DNA of 10,976 nucleotides from an uncultured Oscillospiraceae bacterium (GTDB taxonomy: Bacteria > Bacillota > Clostridia > Oscillospirales > Oscillospiraceae): positions 1 through 10,976 of the forward strand of contig CAKTEB010000081.1 in assembly GCA_934546685.1 (NCBI GenBank), given 5' to 3'. Each line of letters starts with the position of its first letter. The first letter of the stretch is position 1. The translations under genes and the position numbers were made by a program. The notes under the pieces are model-generated. The model worked only from the letters and a program-made list of their open reading frames with translations. It had not been told where the DNA came from and did not search any database. Shown here in pieces: positions 1-7,734 of this stretch.

Positions 1-993
1 CTGGGAGCGATCCGCACCGAAGTGGGCCGGGGTGGAGTGGATGATGCAGGGGTAGATGGGGGCGCAGCCCAGACCGATCAGCACGAAGCCGAAAAGCGCC
101 GCGGCAGCGCCCAGGGGCAGCAGGAGAATGAGGATACCGCAGCCAATGAGCACCTGGCCCAGCCGGATCATCTGAGTATCACTGAAGCGCAGCGTCAAAA
201 AGCCGCTGATGGCCCGGCCAACGGTGATGCCGATAAAGAACATGCTGGCGAAGGTGGCGGCGGCCTCCGGGGCGATGCCCTTGTGGAGGGTCAGATAGCT
301 GCTGGCCCAGAGGCCGGTGGTCTGCTCCAGGGCGCAGTAGCAGAAGAAGCAGAGCAGGACCTCCTTAACGCCGGGGAGCCGGAGGGTCTCACGGAGAGAA
401 AGCACCTTGGGCTCCGCCCCCGTTGCGGAGGCATCCGACGCCTGGGGACGGCCCTTCCAGAGGGGCAGACTGAAAAACAGGATCAGCGTCAGAACGATCT
501 GGATGATGGAAATAGTCCGGTACCCGGCGCTCCAGCTGCCTCCGCCGACCATCACATAGCCCATAATGTAGGGTCCGGCAGAGGCGCCTACGCCCCACAT
601 ACAGTGGAGCCAGCTCATATGCTTGCTCTCATAGTGGAGGGCCACATAGTTGTTGAGGGATGCGTCCACGCTTCCGGCCCCCAGTCCATAGGGAATGGCC
701 CAGAGGCACAGCTGCCAGAAGCTGCGGCTCACGGAAAAGCCGAACAGGGCCGCGGCGGTCATGGCCACGCTGATGGCTGTGACCTTCCCGGTGCCAAGGC
801 GGCGGGTGAGCCGGTCGCTCTGGAGGCTGGACACAATGGTGCCCAGGGCGATGATCATGGAGATGATGCCCGCATAGGACACCGGAACCCCCAACTGGGG
901 ATACATGGCGGGCCAAGCGGAGCCCAGCAGGGAATCCGGGAGTCCCAGGCTGATAAAGGACAGGTAGATGATAACAAGCAGCAGATGAAACAT
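1..993 (-). CDS. MFS transporter, C-terminus cut by window edge
   Basis: This is an integral membrane carrier of the major facilitator superfamily; its substrate cannot be told from sequence. The visible 331 residues begin MFHLLLVIIY, followed by the LGLPDSLLGSAWP stretch common in the first helix of this MFS group. The cytoplasmic loop 2-3 signature appears as SDRLTRRLG (residues 59-67). About nine to ten hydrophobic segments can be followed, with a charged central loop near residues 186-205, before the frame runs off the left edge without a stop. The ATG at 993 is chosen because GGAGG lies six bases upstream, and a promoter lies further up. It is divergent from the GyrI-like gene at 1161, with 167 bases between them. 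Pairing with a ligand-binding GyrI-like protein would fit export of toxic small molecules, but that is inference. The family call is secure. Confidence 0.9.
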   Translation of the reverse strand, partial: MFHLLLVIIYLSFISLGLPDSLLGSAWPAMYPQLGVPVSYAGIISMIIALGTIVSSLQSDRLTRRLGTGKVTAISVAMTAAALFGFSVSRSFWQLCLWAIPYGLGAGSVDASLNNYVALHYESKHMSWLHCMWGVGASAGPYIMGYVMVGGGSWSAGYRTISIIQIVLTLILFFSLPLWKGRPQASDASATGAEPKVLSLRETLRLPGVKEVLLCFFCYCALEQTTGLWASSYLTLHKGIAPEAAATFASMFFIGITVGRAISGFLTLRFSDTQMIRLGQVLIGCGILILLLPLGAAAALFGFVLIGLGCAPIYPCIIHSTPAHFGADRSQ

Positions 994-1022
994 GATATTC
1001 CTCCGTTGAGGGCCTTTTCTAT

Positions 1023-1051
1023 ATCATACCAGCCCTGAGACGCGGGCGCAA
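1023..1051 (-). promoter_or_regulatory. Promoter of the MFS gene
   Basis: Reading the minus strand, TTGCGC (1046-1051) is followed by a 17-base spacer and TATGAT (1023-1028), with TGG just upstream of the -10 hexamer. The -10 lies about 30 bases before the ATG at 993. This is a sigma-A type match by eye. Confidence 0.6.
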
Positions 1052-1100
1052 TCAAATTCCGTGAAAATCCGCGGGATCAGGGAGCGGCGCGAGGCTGTTC

Positions 1101-1129
1101 TTGCGCGGAAGGCTGGGGTATGCTATAGT
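1101..1129 (+). promoter_or_regulatory. Promoter of the GyrI-like gene
   Basis: TTGCGC (1101-1106), a 17-base spacer and TATAGT (1124-1129), with the extended -10 TGC at 1121-1123. The gene's ATG is at 1161. The -35 hexamer is identical to that of the divergent MFS promoter about 50 bases away. Confidence 0.6.
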
Positions 1130-1160
1130 GGAGAGAACAAAAATCAGGAGGGAGCACACC

Positions 1161-1793
1161 ATGGCGTTTGATTTTAAGAAGGAATACAGGGAATTCTATC
1201 TGCCCAAGACAAAACCGGAGATCGTGACGGTGCCCAAGGCGAATTATATTGCAGTTCGGGGCGCTGGCGACCCCAATCAGCCGGACGGCGACTACCAGAG
1301 GGCCATCAGCGTCTTATACGCGGTGGCATATACCCTGAAAATGAGCTATAAGACGGATCACCGCATTGAGGGGTTCTACCAGTATGTGGTGCCGCCCCTG
1401 GAGGGCTTCTGGTGGCAGGAGAATGTCAGCGGGGTGGACTACGCCGACAAGTCAGCATTTCAGTGGCTCTCGGTGATCCGGCTGCCGGACTTTATTGGGC
1501 AGACAGATTTCGACTGGGCCGTGGAGACTGCCTCGAAAAAGAAAAAGCTGGACTGCTCCAGCGCGGAATTCCTGACCATCGACGAGGGGCTGTGCGTTCA
1601 GATCATGCACCTGGGGCCCTTTGACGATGAACCCGCTACCGTTCGGATCATGGATCAGTTTCTGGAGAAGCAGGGCTGCGAAAACGATTTTAGCGCCGCG
1701 CGGCTACACCATGAGATCTATCTTTCCGACGCCAGAAAGGTCCCGCCGGAGAAGTGGAAAACCGTGATCCGTCATCCCATTCGGCGCAGGTAA
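1161..1793 (+). CDS. GyrI-like small-molecule-binding domain protein
   Basis: A soluble protein of 210 residues of the GyrI-like/SbmC-related family (PF06445, COG4832 type). Features typical of the group are the start FDFKKEYREFYLPKTKPE, the ligand-pocket stretch VVPPLEGFWW near residue 80, and the C-terminal ARLHHEIYLSDARKVPPEKWKTVIRHPI. GyrI-like domains bind drugs and other amphipathic small molecules, and some members are reported to hydrolyse cyclopropanoid toxins; which applies here is not visible. No DNA-binding helix-turn-helix precedes the domain, so it is a stand-alone binder or enzyme rather than a BmrR-type regulator. The ATG at 1161 is chosen because AGGAGGGAG (1146-1154) lies just upstream; an in-frame TTG at 1101 falls inside the promoter and is unlikely. 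No clear terminator follows; a weak 5-bp hairpin near 1808 lacks a T tract. Confidence 0.88.
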   Translation: MAFDFKKEYREFYLPKTKPEIVTVPKANYIAVRGAGDPNQPDGDYQRAISVLYAVAYTLKMSYKTDHRIEGFYQYVVPPLEGFWWQENVSGVDYADKSAFQWLSVIRLPDFIGQTDFDWAVETASKKKKLDCSSAEFLTIDEGLCVQIMHLGPFDDEPATVRIMDQFLEKQGCENDFSAARLHHEIYLSDARKVPPEKWKTVIRHPIRRR

Positions 1794-1841
1794 CAGATAA
1801 AATTCCCTATGATTGGAATATGAAATTATGCTGCGGCTCTG

Positions 1842-1870
1842 TTGACAATATATATAACTCGTTATATAAT
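1842..1870 (+). promoter_or_regulatory. Perfect consensus promoter of the SDF symporter
   Basis: TTGACA (1842-1847), exactly 17 bases, then TATAAT (1865-1870). Both hexamers match the sigma-70/sigma-A consensus at all positions. The -10 is 42 bases before the ATG at 1913. A promoter this strong normally needs a repressor, which fits the palindrome in its spacer. Confidence 0.88.
1851..1868. promoter_or_regulatory. Putative operator: perfect palindrome in the promoter spacer
   Basis: TATATAACTCGTTATATA is a perfect inverted repeat with 8-base arms and a 2-base centre. It fills most of the spacer and overlaps the first four bases of the -10 hexamer, so a dimeric repressor bound here would block RNA polymerase. 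The regulator is not encoded in this window and the site was not matched to a known family. Confidence 0.6.
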
Positions 1871-1912
1871 AAATGAAAAGACAGAATTCCAGCGCAATGG
1901 AGGTATCAACCA

Positions 1913-3580
1913 ATGATAGTGGAAAAGCAGCGGTTTTCCAATGACGAAAGCCTGCTGAAGCATGTAGAAGAATTCACCGGAGCGGCCCTTCGGAAGGAGG
2001 GGCTCTCTGAGCCCAACGCCATCAACAGCACCAATCTCACCGGCTCCATTGTGGAGCTTATGGCAAAAAAGGGCCCCACATTCCTGGGCATGGCGGTGGA
2101 GAAGACCGCCAACAAGGTCGTTGTGCGGATGGTGGCAGACGGGCTGGCCTACAATCCCCTGGACGACCTGGACATCCGGGCCCTGGTGGACAGCGATCCT
2201 CCGGTGCCGGAGCCGGATCAGGACTTTGACGAGCCCCAGACTTCTGAGCAGCTCCTAAAGGCTCTGCGGAACAATCTGAGCTATTACCATCGGGGCAGCC
2301 GGAATGAGGTGGAGTTTGTAGTCCACAAATCCCGGCCCCAGACCCTGAAGGTCATCACCTTCGCCTTCCTGGCGGCCATTGTGGTAGGGCTGCTGCTGCG
2401 GTTCTGGGGCGGCGAGACCCTGAACAACGCGGTATCCAGCTATGTTTTAACGCCCCTGCGGACGATGTTCCTGAACGCACTGAAAATGCTGGTGGTGCCG
2501 GTGGTGTTCTTTGCCATCTCCTCCAGTGTGGCGGGGGTGTCGGATATTCGGGAATACGGAAGGATCGGCGTAAGGGTCTTTGCCTTCTATACCCTGACGT
2601 CCTTTGTGGCCATTGCGGTGGGCTATCTGGTCTATCAGGTCTTGCAGCCCGGAGCCAATGTGCAGCTGGACATGAGTGCCTACAGCTATTCCGGAGATAC
2701 CAGCACCGGGATCTCCCTGCTGGACTCCATTGTGAATATCGTGCCCACCAGCTTTGTGGGGGCCTTTACCGGTACGGAGATGCTTCAGATCATTTTCCTG
2801 GCCATCCTGGCCGGTGCGGCGGCCACCATGCTGGACAACGGCGATGACCGGCAGAAGGTCACGGAGTTCCTGGGCCTCTGCAATCGGTTTTTCCTGAAGG
2901 TGGCCTCCATCGTCATGAAGACCATCCCCCTGGCTACCTTCTGCGCTATGACGCTGTTGGTAATTACCATCGACACCTCTATGGTAGTGGCCCTGCTGAA
3001 ACTGGTGCTGGGCATGTTCCTGGGCGGTATTGGGATGTACCTGGTGTACTCCTTCCTGTATGCGGCCTTTGTCCACCGGAATCCCCTGCACTTCTATAAA
3101 AAGTGCCTGCCCAACTTCCTGCTGTTCATCACCTTTTGCAGTACCAGCGCGGTCATGCCCCAGACCCTGGACACCTGCTCCAAGCGCCTGGGCATCTCGC
3201 CGAAGATCAGCTCCTTCTCCATGCCCCTGGGCTCCACCATCAACATGGACGGCGCCTGCGTGTACCTGACCCTTAGTACGCTGTTCCTGGCGGCGGTGTA
3301 CCATGTGCCTATTTCTGTGGATATGCTGCTGAAGCTGGCGGTGACCATTGTGATATTGTCCATGGGCGCGCCTCCCATTGCGGGCGCGGGCTTTATCTGC
3401 CTGTCTATTCTGGTGCTCCAGATCGGCGTTCCCATTGAGGGCCTGGGCGTTCTCATGGGCATCGACCAGATCATGAGTATGCTGCGGACGCTCATCAACG
3501 GTACTGGCGACTTTGTGGGTACCGCTGTGGTGGCCAACCGGGAGAAACTCATCGACTACGATGTGCTGGATGCCTCGTGA
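1913..3580 (+). CDS. SDF (GltP/DctA-type) cation symporter with degenerate RsbW-like N-terminal domain
   Basis: A 555-residue inner-membrane symporter of the dicarboxylate/amino acid:cation family (PF00375). Residues 1-140 are a soluble extension absent from ordinary GltP/DctA proteins (about 420 residues). Its layout resembles an RsbW/HATPase domain: E48 in VELM, DGLAYNP at 76-82, and LLKALRNNLSYYHRGSRNEVEF at the end, but the N-box Asn and the glycine-rich box are lost. The transporter starts near residue 145. Its landmarks are hairpin 1 FCSTSAVMP (408-416), SMPLGSTINMDG (436-447), hairpin 2 GAPPIAGAG (485-493) and GIDQIMSMLRT (516-526). R525, N529 and D533 match substrate- and sodium-site positions of GltPh, but the Asp that holds an amino group there is S522, as in DctA. 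I infer dicarboxylate uptake. GGAGG lies nine bases before the ATG. It is monocistronic between its own promoter and terminator. Confidence 0.9.
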   Translation: MIVEKQRFSNDESLLKHVEEFTGAALRKEGLSEPNAINSTNLTGSIVELMAKKGPTFLGMAVEKTANKVVVRMVADGLAYNPLDDLDIRALVDSDPPVPEPDQDFDEPQTSEQLLKALRNNLSYYHRGSRNEVEFVVHKSRPQTLKVITFAFLAAIVVGLLLRFWGGETLNNAVSSYVLTPLRTMFLNALKMLVVPVVFFAISSSVAGVSDIREYGRIGVRVFAFYTLTSFVAIAVGYLVYQVLQPGANVQLDMSAYSYSGDTSTGISLLDSIVNIVPTSFVGAFTGTEMLQIIFLAILAGAAATMLDNGDDRQKVTEFLGLCNRFFLKVASIVMKTIPLATFCAMTLLVITIDTSMVVALLKLVLGMFLGGIGMYLVYSFLYAAFVHRNPLHFYKKCLPNFLLFITFCSTSAVMPQTLDTCSKRLGISPKISSFSMPLGSTINMDGACVYLTLSTLFLAAVYHVPISVDMLLKLAVTIVILSMGAPPIAGAGFICLSILVLQIGVPIEGLGVLMGIDQIMSMLRTLINGTGDFVGTAVVANREKLIDYDVLDAS

Positions 3581-3626
3581 CTCCTTGAACCCAGCTCCAT
3601 GGGGTGCGTTGCAAAAAGCGCGCGAA

Positions 3627-3674
3627 AAAAGAACGAGATTTGGAGGCCCGGGGGGGCTCCAAATCTCGTCTTTT
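3627..3674 (+). terminator. Intrinsic terminator of the SDF symporter gene
   Basis: A perfect 13-bp stem has its left arm at 3633-3645 and right arm at 3657-3669, around a G-rich 11-base loop. TCTTTT follows, and an A-run (3625-3630) precedes it. With A and T tracts on both sides it may also act on the other strand. It begins about 50 bases after the symporter stop codon. Confidence 0.85.
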
Positions 3675-3711
3675 GCCTTAAGTGTCCAACTTCATTTTAC
3701 AATCAACGAAC

Positions 3712-3756
3712 AGAAAAATAACAGGCCCCGCCAACCATGCTGTTGGCGGGGCCTGT
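3712..3756 (-). terminator. Intrinsic terminator of the M16C peptidase gene
   Basis: A perfect 15-bp, very GC-rich stem (3721-3735 with 3742-3756) has a 6-base loop. Read on the minus strand it is followed by TTATTTTT. It starts 20 bases after the peptidase stop codon. Confidence 0.9.
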
Positions 3757-3775
3757 GTTATCTATGGGGATGCAA

Positions 3776-6640
3776 TTACACGTTTTTCGTGCTGTTCGGC
3801 TGGCACTGGGCCACCAGCTCCGGGCCGCCCAGCACGCAGAAGCCGCTGGCGCTCAGGGCCTGATCCATGCGGTCAGCCGCAGCCAGGAGCTTCTCCGGGG
3901 TGGCGGAGAGCAGCTCATGACGGTACCGGCACCGATCCTCGTAGGTGATGCCCCGCCAATAATAGCTGTCGGCGTTCATGCCGATCATTCTGGGGGTCAG
4001 CACCGGGGAGGCGTCGGAGACCGTGCCGATGATAAAGCCGGTGAAATCGTCGCACTGCTGGCTGAAGCTCCGGAGAAATTCGCCGCAGGAGAGATATTTC
4101 TCCAGAGAGCGAACGCCGCCCGGATCCCGGTAGGAATAGCAGTACAGGGCACCGCTGGGCCGGATCATCATGCCGGTGCCGTAGGCGCCGCCGGTGACGC
4201 GGATGGTGTTCCAGAGGTAGGCCAGGCTGACGATCTTGGCACTGAGAGCCAGGTCGCCGGAGTACGCGCCGATGCTGCCGCCCCGGACCGCAAAGCAGAT
4301 ATCCGCGGGGATCACGATGCCCTCCTTTTGGATGCCGAAGGGCTGAATCTCAGCGGGCGCCATAGCCGCACCCTGGGGCAGGGCAGAGAAAGCGGAGGCA
4401 ATGGCCTCGGCATAGCCGTCGCTGCCGGTGACGCTGAGGGTCAGGCCGGTGCGCTGGAAGGCCCGGTGATATAGGTCAGTCAGAAGGGTGGAGAGTCCCT
4501 GGCTGTCCTCCTCCTGGCGCTTTTTCCAGAGGTAGGCCTCAAAACCGCCGGCGTATTCGTTGACCGCGCCCTCGGCGGTGAACTGGGCGGATACCCGCCG
4601 AATGGCGGCGGAGTGACCAGCCATCACCAGCTGATCCCGATCCATCTCCACCTGCTGCCGGAGCAGACTGCGGATCTCTGCCTCCTCGGTGAAATCTGTC
4701 TTGGTGAGGATCTCGGAGACCAGCTCCAGGGCCGCCTGGAGGTTGGATTCCAGGGTGCTGAAGCTGACGCAGAGCCGGGTGACGGCCTGGCCGGTTGCAA
4801 GCTCCGAGGAGGCGGAAATATAGCTTTCCAGGCCGCCCAGCAGCAGACCGATCCGGTTGTTCAGCTGATCCGCCGGGGTGTCGGCGGTGCGGAGCTTGCC
4901 CAGAAGGCTTGACAGGAAGCCCAGCGCGGAGAGCTCCTGAGGCAGATAGCTGCCGGCGTCAAAGTACAGGGTCACATAGAGAATGCCGCCAGCGGCCACC
5001 GTGTGCTGGAGCACCGTAAGGCCGCCGATCTCCCGGATCTCGGTGGGCAGCTCCTCGGGCTGATCGGAGATGTCCGACAGAGCCAGGTGCGGCAGGGTGG
5101 CCAGAGCCTCGGGGGTGTCCTCGCTGTTCTGCCAGGCCAGGAGCTTTTCCTGCTGCTGCATGTGGAAGGCCTTTTGCTCCTGTGTCCAGGCTGCGGCCTC
5201 AGCGTCCAGCCGGGAGAGCTCCTTCTGCCGCCGCTCCTCGCCCGCCTGGGCGGAGGGCAGCAGGACCACCTCGGCCTTGTGGGGATTCTCCAACAAGAGC
5301 CGCTTCAGCAGAGCCTCAAACCAGCCGGTGCTGACCTTCTCCCGGAGGTTTTTATAGAGATCGCCCACCTGGAGGTTTTTCTCAGGATCGCCGCCGTAGA
5401 GCCAGGTCTCCAATGCGCTGATGCCCAGAACGATGCCCTTGGGATAGCTGCCGTAATCCCGCTCACGTTCCAGGAATTCGCCCCGGGCCAGCTCGGCTTC
5501 CAACTGCATATGGTCTAGGCCATCCCGGACGATACGCTCCAGCTCGCTGCGGATCAGCTGACGGACGCTGTCCACATCCTCCTGCCGAAGGTTTCGGACG
5601 TTCAGCAGGGCAAAGGGCTGGCTGACGCCATCGATGACGCTGATGGAAACGTCCTCCGCAAGACCTTGGGAGAGCACGGCCTTTTTCAGCGGCGAATGGT
5701 TGGTGCCCGCCAGCACCTCCGCCAGGATCCGCAGGGCGGTGATGGTCTCCCGGTCTGCCCAGGTGCCGATGACCCAGCCCTGGGCCAGACGCGCCTTGCC
5801 CTCGGGGGATTCCTCCGGGGAGATCTCATAGGTGAGCTCCTGAACGCCGCCGTCCACGGGGGTCTGCATGGCCGGAGGGGCAATCCGCTGGGTGCGGCCA
5901 AAATCCTTTAGGAATTCGCCGTCGATGATGCCCAGCACGGTGTCAAGCTCCAGGTCGCCGTCCAGGAACACGAAGGCGTTGGAGGGAGCGTAGAACCGCT
6001 GGTGGCTCTCCACGAATTTTTCATAGGTGAGGTCGGGAATGGAGGCCGGGTCACCGCCGGAGACGAAGGCATAGGGGGTATCCGGGAATAGTGCTCGGTT
6101 TATGACTACCTGCACCTGCTCATCGGGGTCCGCCAGCGCGCCCTTCATCTCGTTGAATACCACGCCTTTGTAGCCGGGATTGCCGTTCTCGTGGAATTCG
6201 TAGCTCCAGCCCTCCTGTCGAAAGATCTCCGGCTTCTGATAGACTGCGGGATGGAACACCGCGTCCAGGTAGACCCGCATGAGGTTCAGGAAATCCTTGT
6301 CGTTGCGGCTGGAGATGGGATAGAAGGTCTTATCCGGGAAGGTCATGGCGTTTAGGAAGGTGTTCATGGAGCTTTTCAGCAGCTCCACAAAGGGCTCCTT
6401 CACCGGGTAGCGGTCAGAGCCGCAGAGCACGCTGTGCTCCAGAATGTGAAACACGCCGGTGCTGTCCTCGGGCAGGGTGGTAAAGGCGATGCCAAAGGTC
6501 TTGTTGTCATCCTTCCGGCTGAGCCAGCAGAGCTTCAGCCCGGTCTGGTCGTGGGCAAATTCAAAAAGCTCGCCTTCCAGCTCCGGCATGGGAACCTGGC
6601 GCAGGAGGGTAAAGCCGTGGATATGTTCTGCGATGTTCAT
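3776..6640 (-). CDS. M16C family zinc metallopeptidase (presequence protease-like, insulinase superfamily)
   Basis: A single-chain M16C peptidase related to PreP/Cym1, which degrades short unstructured peptides in a closed chamber. It has no signal peptide, so a cytosolic role is likely. Numbered from the GTG-start form (957 residues), the inverted zinc motif HxxEH is HILEH (H68, E71, H72), and the third ligand is E167 in FNEMKG. The N-terminal half is followed by a charged helical hinge near residues 470-510 (QKELSRLDAEAAAWTQEQ), then the second half. Near the C-terminus RVTGGAYGTG holds the Arg and Tyr that M16 enzymes use to grip substrate. The length fits bacterial M16C proteins. The ATG at 6640 (954 residues) is preferred: GGAG lies ten bases upstream of it but only one base before the in-frame GTG at 6649. 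It is convergent with the SDF symporter. The active site looks complete. Confidence 0.95.
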   Translation of the reverse strand: MNIAEHIHGFTLLRQVPMPELEGELFEFAHDQTGLKLCWLSRKDDNKTFGIAFTTLPEDSTGVFHILEHSVLCGSDRYPVKEPFVELLKSSMNTFLNAMTFPDKTFYPISSRNDKDFLNLMRVYLDAVFHPAVYQKPEIFRQEGWSYEFHENGNPGYKGVVFNEMKGALADPDEQVQVVINRALFPDTPYAFVSGGDPASIPDLTYEKFVESHQRFYAPSNAFVFLDGDLELDTVLGIIDGEFLKDFGRTQRIAPPAMQTPVDGGVQELTYEISPEESPEGKARLAQGWVIGTWADRETITALRILAEVLAGTNHSPLKKAVLSQGLAEDVSISVIDGVSQPFALLNVRNLRQEDVDSVRQLIRSELERIVRDGLDHMQLEAELARGEFLERERDYGSYPKGIVLGISALETWLYGGDPEKNLQVGDLYKNLREKVSTGWFEALLKRLLLENPHKAEVVLLPSAQAGEERRQKELSRLDAEAAAWTQEQKAFHMQQQEKLLAWQNSEDTPEALATLPHLALSDISDQPEELPTEIREIGGLTVLQHTVAAGGILYVTLYFDAGSYLPQELSALGFLSSLLGKLRTADTPADQLNNRIGLLLGGLESYISASSELATGQAVTRLCVSFSTLESNLQAALELVSEILTKTDFTEEAEIRSLLRQQVEMDRDQLVMAGHSAAIRRVSAQFTAEGAVNEYAGGFEAYLWKKRQEEDSQGLSTLLTDLYHRAFQRTGLTLSVTGSDGYAEAIASAFSALPQGAAMAPAEIQPFGIQKEGIVIPADICFAVRGGSIGAYSGDLALSAKIVSLAYLWNTIRVTGGAYGTGMMIRPSGALYCYSYRDPGGVRSLEKYLSCGEFLRSFSQQCDDFTGFIIGTVSDASPVLTPRMIGMNADSYYWRGITYEDRCRYRHELLSATPEKLLAAADRMDQALSASGFCVLGGPELVAQCQPNSTKNV

Positions 6641-6828
6641 AAATGTCACGCTCCATTCTTTTCGGTTGTATGATAGATTTTACACGCTTTCAGAAGAAAA
6701 AGCCATGAAAATATTGCCGCTTTGCAGGAAAAACTGCGCTGTCCGAGGTAATGCAAAGCAGGCCGATTCATTTAAGCTGATATGCTCCTTTCTTGCACGG
6801 GGGATTTACCGGATTTGTGAAAAAGCGG

Positions 6829-6864
6829 CGAAACAAAAGGCAGTCAATGCAAACGCCGTCTGCC
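6829..6864 (-). terminator. Possible terminator of the ZIP gene
   Basis: On the minus strand, GGCAG and CTGCC (6860-6864 and 6839-6843) can pair, with a weaker inner stem, followed by TTTTGTTT. It begins 10 bases after the ZIP stop codon. The stem is short and mismatched, so the call is tentative. The rest of 6650-6828 shows no gene or clear signal. Confidence 0.4.
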
Positions 6865-6873
6865 GAAATCCCC

Positions 6874-7650
6874 TCACCCCAGCACCACGTCCAGCACCAT
6901 CATCACGCTGAACCCCACGGCGAAGAAGATCGTTCCCACATTGGAGTGCTTCCCCTGGCTCATCTCCGGGATCAGCTCCTCCACCACCACATAGAGCATG
7001 GCTCCGGCGGCGAAGCTCAAAAGATAGGGCAGGGCCGGGACGATGAGCTGGGCGGCCAGGATGGTGAGAAACGCGCCGATGGGCTCCACCACCCCGGAGA
7101 GCACCCCGCCCCAGAAGGCCCGGGACTTCTTCATGCCCTCGGCCCGCAGGGGCATGGAGATGATGGCCCCCTCCGGAAAGTTCTGGATGGCGATGCCCAG
7201 GGACAATGCCAGGGCCCCGGCGGCGGTGATCTGGGCTTGACCGGAGAGATAGCCCGCATAGACCACGCCCACGGCCATGCCCTCGGGGATATTGTGGAGG
7301 GTCACGGCCAGAACCATCATGGTGGTGCGCCGGAGCTGGCGCTTGGGGCCCTCCACCTGGCCGCTTTTCTGGTGGAGGTGGGGGACGGCGTGGTCAAGAA
7401 GGAATAGGAACCCAATGCCGATCCAGAAGCCCAACAGGGCCGGAAGGAAGGACAGCGTCCCCATCCCTGCGGACTGCTCCATGGCGGGGATCAGCAGGCT
7501 CCACACCGAGGCCGCCACCATGCCCCCCGCCGCGAAGCCCGTCAGCGACCGCTGCAACAAATCGCTGAGGGTCTTCTTCATAAAAAACACGCAGGCCGCC
7601 CCCAGGGACGTGCCCAGAAACGGGATCAAAATGCCGTAAACTGCTTCCAT
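6874..7650 (-). CDS. ZIP family metal transporter (GufA-like)
   Basis: A 258-residue membrane transporter that moves divalent metal ions (zinc, iron or manganese; not resolvable here) into the cytoplasm. The metal path is marked by HNIPEG at 119-124 in helix 4 and QNFPEG at 156-161 in helix 5, the HNxPEG/QNxPEG pair of the GufA subgroup. A His-rich stretch DHAVPHLHQ (86-94) precedes the cytoplasmic loop, and VEELIPE lies in helix 7. About eight helices are visible, the normal number. The ATG at 7650 is chosen because AAGGAG lies nine bases upstream. A longer in-frame form from 7749 would begin upstream of the promoter and has no binding site. Dyad sequences upstream suggest metal-dependent repression. 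Residues ~105-200 are repeated at the right edge of the window (10691-10976). Confidence 0.94.
   Translation of the reverse strand: MEAVYGILIPFLGTSLGAACVFFMKKTLSDLLQRSLTGFAAGGMVAASVWSLLIPAMEQSAGMGTLSFLPALLGFWIGIGFLFLLDHAVPHLHQKSGQVEGPKRQLRRTTMMVLAVTLHNIPEGMAVGVVYAGYLSGQAQITAAGALALSLGIAIQNFPEGAIISMPLRAEGMKKSRAFWGGVLSGVVEPIGAFLTILAAQLIVPALPYLLSFAAGAMLYVVVEELIPEMSQGKHSNVGTIFFAVGFSVMMVLDVVLG
7052..7337 (-). repeat. Direct repeat, copy A (inside the intact ZIP gene)
   Basis: This 286-base stretch aligns without gaps to 10691-10976 with 7 mismatches counted by eye (about 97.6% identity). It encodes ZIP residues ~105-200, including both metal-site helices. The left boundary is sharp: homology ends at 7052/10691. 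The right boundary is unknown because copy B runs off the window. Confidence 0.95.
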
Positions 7651-7697
7651 ATGGCAAAACTCCTTTTCCCACAGGCTATGCGGCCTGGGAGAGGTAT

Positions 7698-7725
7698 AAT
7701 TCAAATTTGAGTTAGCGACAACTAA
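7698..7725. promoter_or_regulatory. Putative metal-responsive operator region of the ZIP gene
   Basis: Two overlapping dyads are present. The minus strand reads TTAGTTGTCGCTAACTCA (7708-7725), a 14-of-18 symmetric element built on AGTT/AACT and on TTAG-N6-CTAA. Beside it is a near-perfect palindrome (7698-7713) with core TCAAATTTGA. They lie just downstream of the predicted -10. DtxR/MntR-type regulators use TTAG...CTAA-like dyads at metal transporter genes; assigning this site to them is inference. Confidence 0.4.
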
Positions 7726-7734
7726 TTCGAAGCT

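Noticed and set aside
22..1038. A 338-codon open frame on the plus strand
   Set aside because: It lies antisense to the MFS gene, begins with no ribosome binding site and encodes a low-complexity Gly/Ala/Glu/His-rich product typical of the opposite strand of a GC-rich gene.
1806..1823. Small inverted repeat ATTCC...GGAAT after the GyrI-like gene
   Set aside because: The stem has only five pairs and no T tract follows, so it is not a credible terminator.
2447..3304. A 285-codon open frame on the minus strand inside the symporter
   Set aside because: It is antisense to strongly conserved SDF motifs, has a Gln/His/Gly-rich composition and no recognisable domain.
3737..4474. A 245-codon open frame on the plus strand over the peptidase terminator and 3' end
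   Set aside because: It starts in the terminator hairpin loop and is antisense to the peptidase; its Gly/Ala/His-rich product resembles no known protein.
6655..6700. Possible promoter for the M16C gene (TAAAAT or TATCAT on the minus strand)
   Set aside because: No acceptable -35 hexamer lies at a proper distance from either -10 candidate, so I do not call it.
6793..7407. A 204-codon plus-strand frame over the ZIP gene with a His/Gly-rich product
   Set aside because: The His richness comes from the complement of the conserved ZIP codons; there is no ribosome binding site and it overlaps the real gene.
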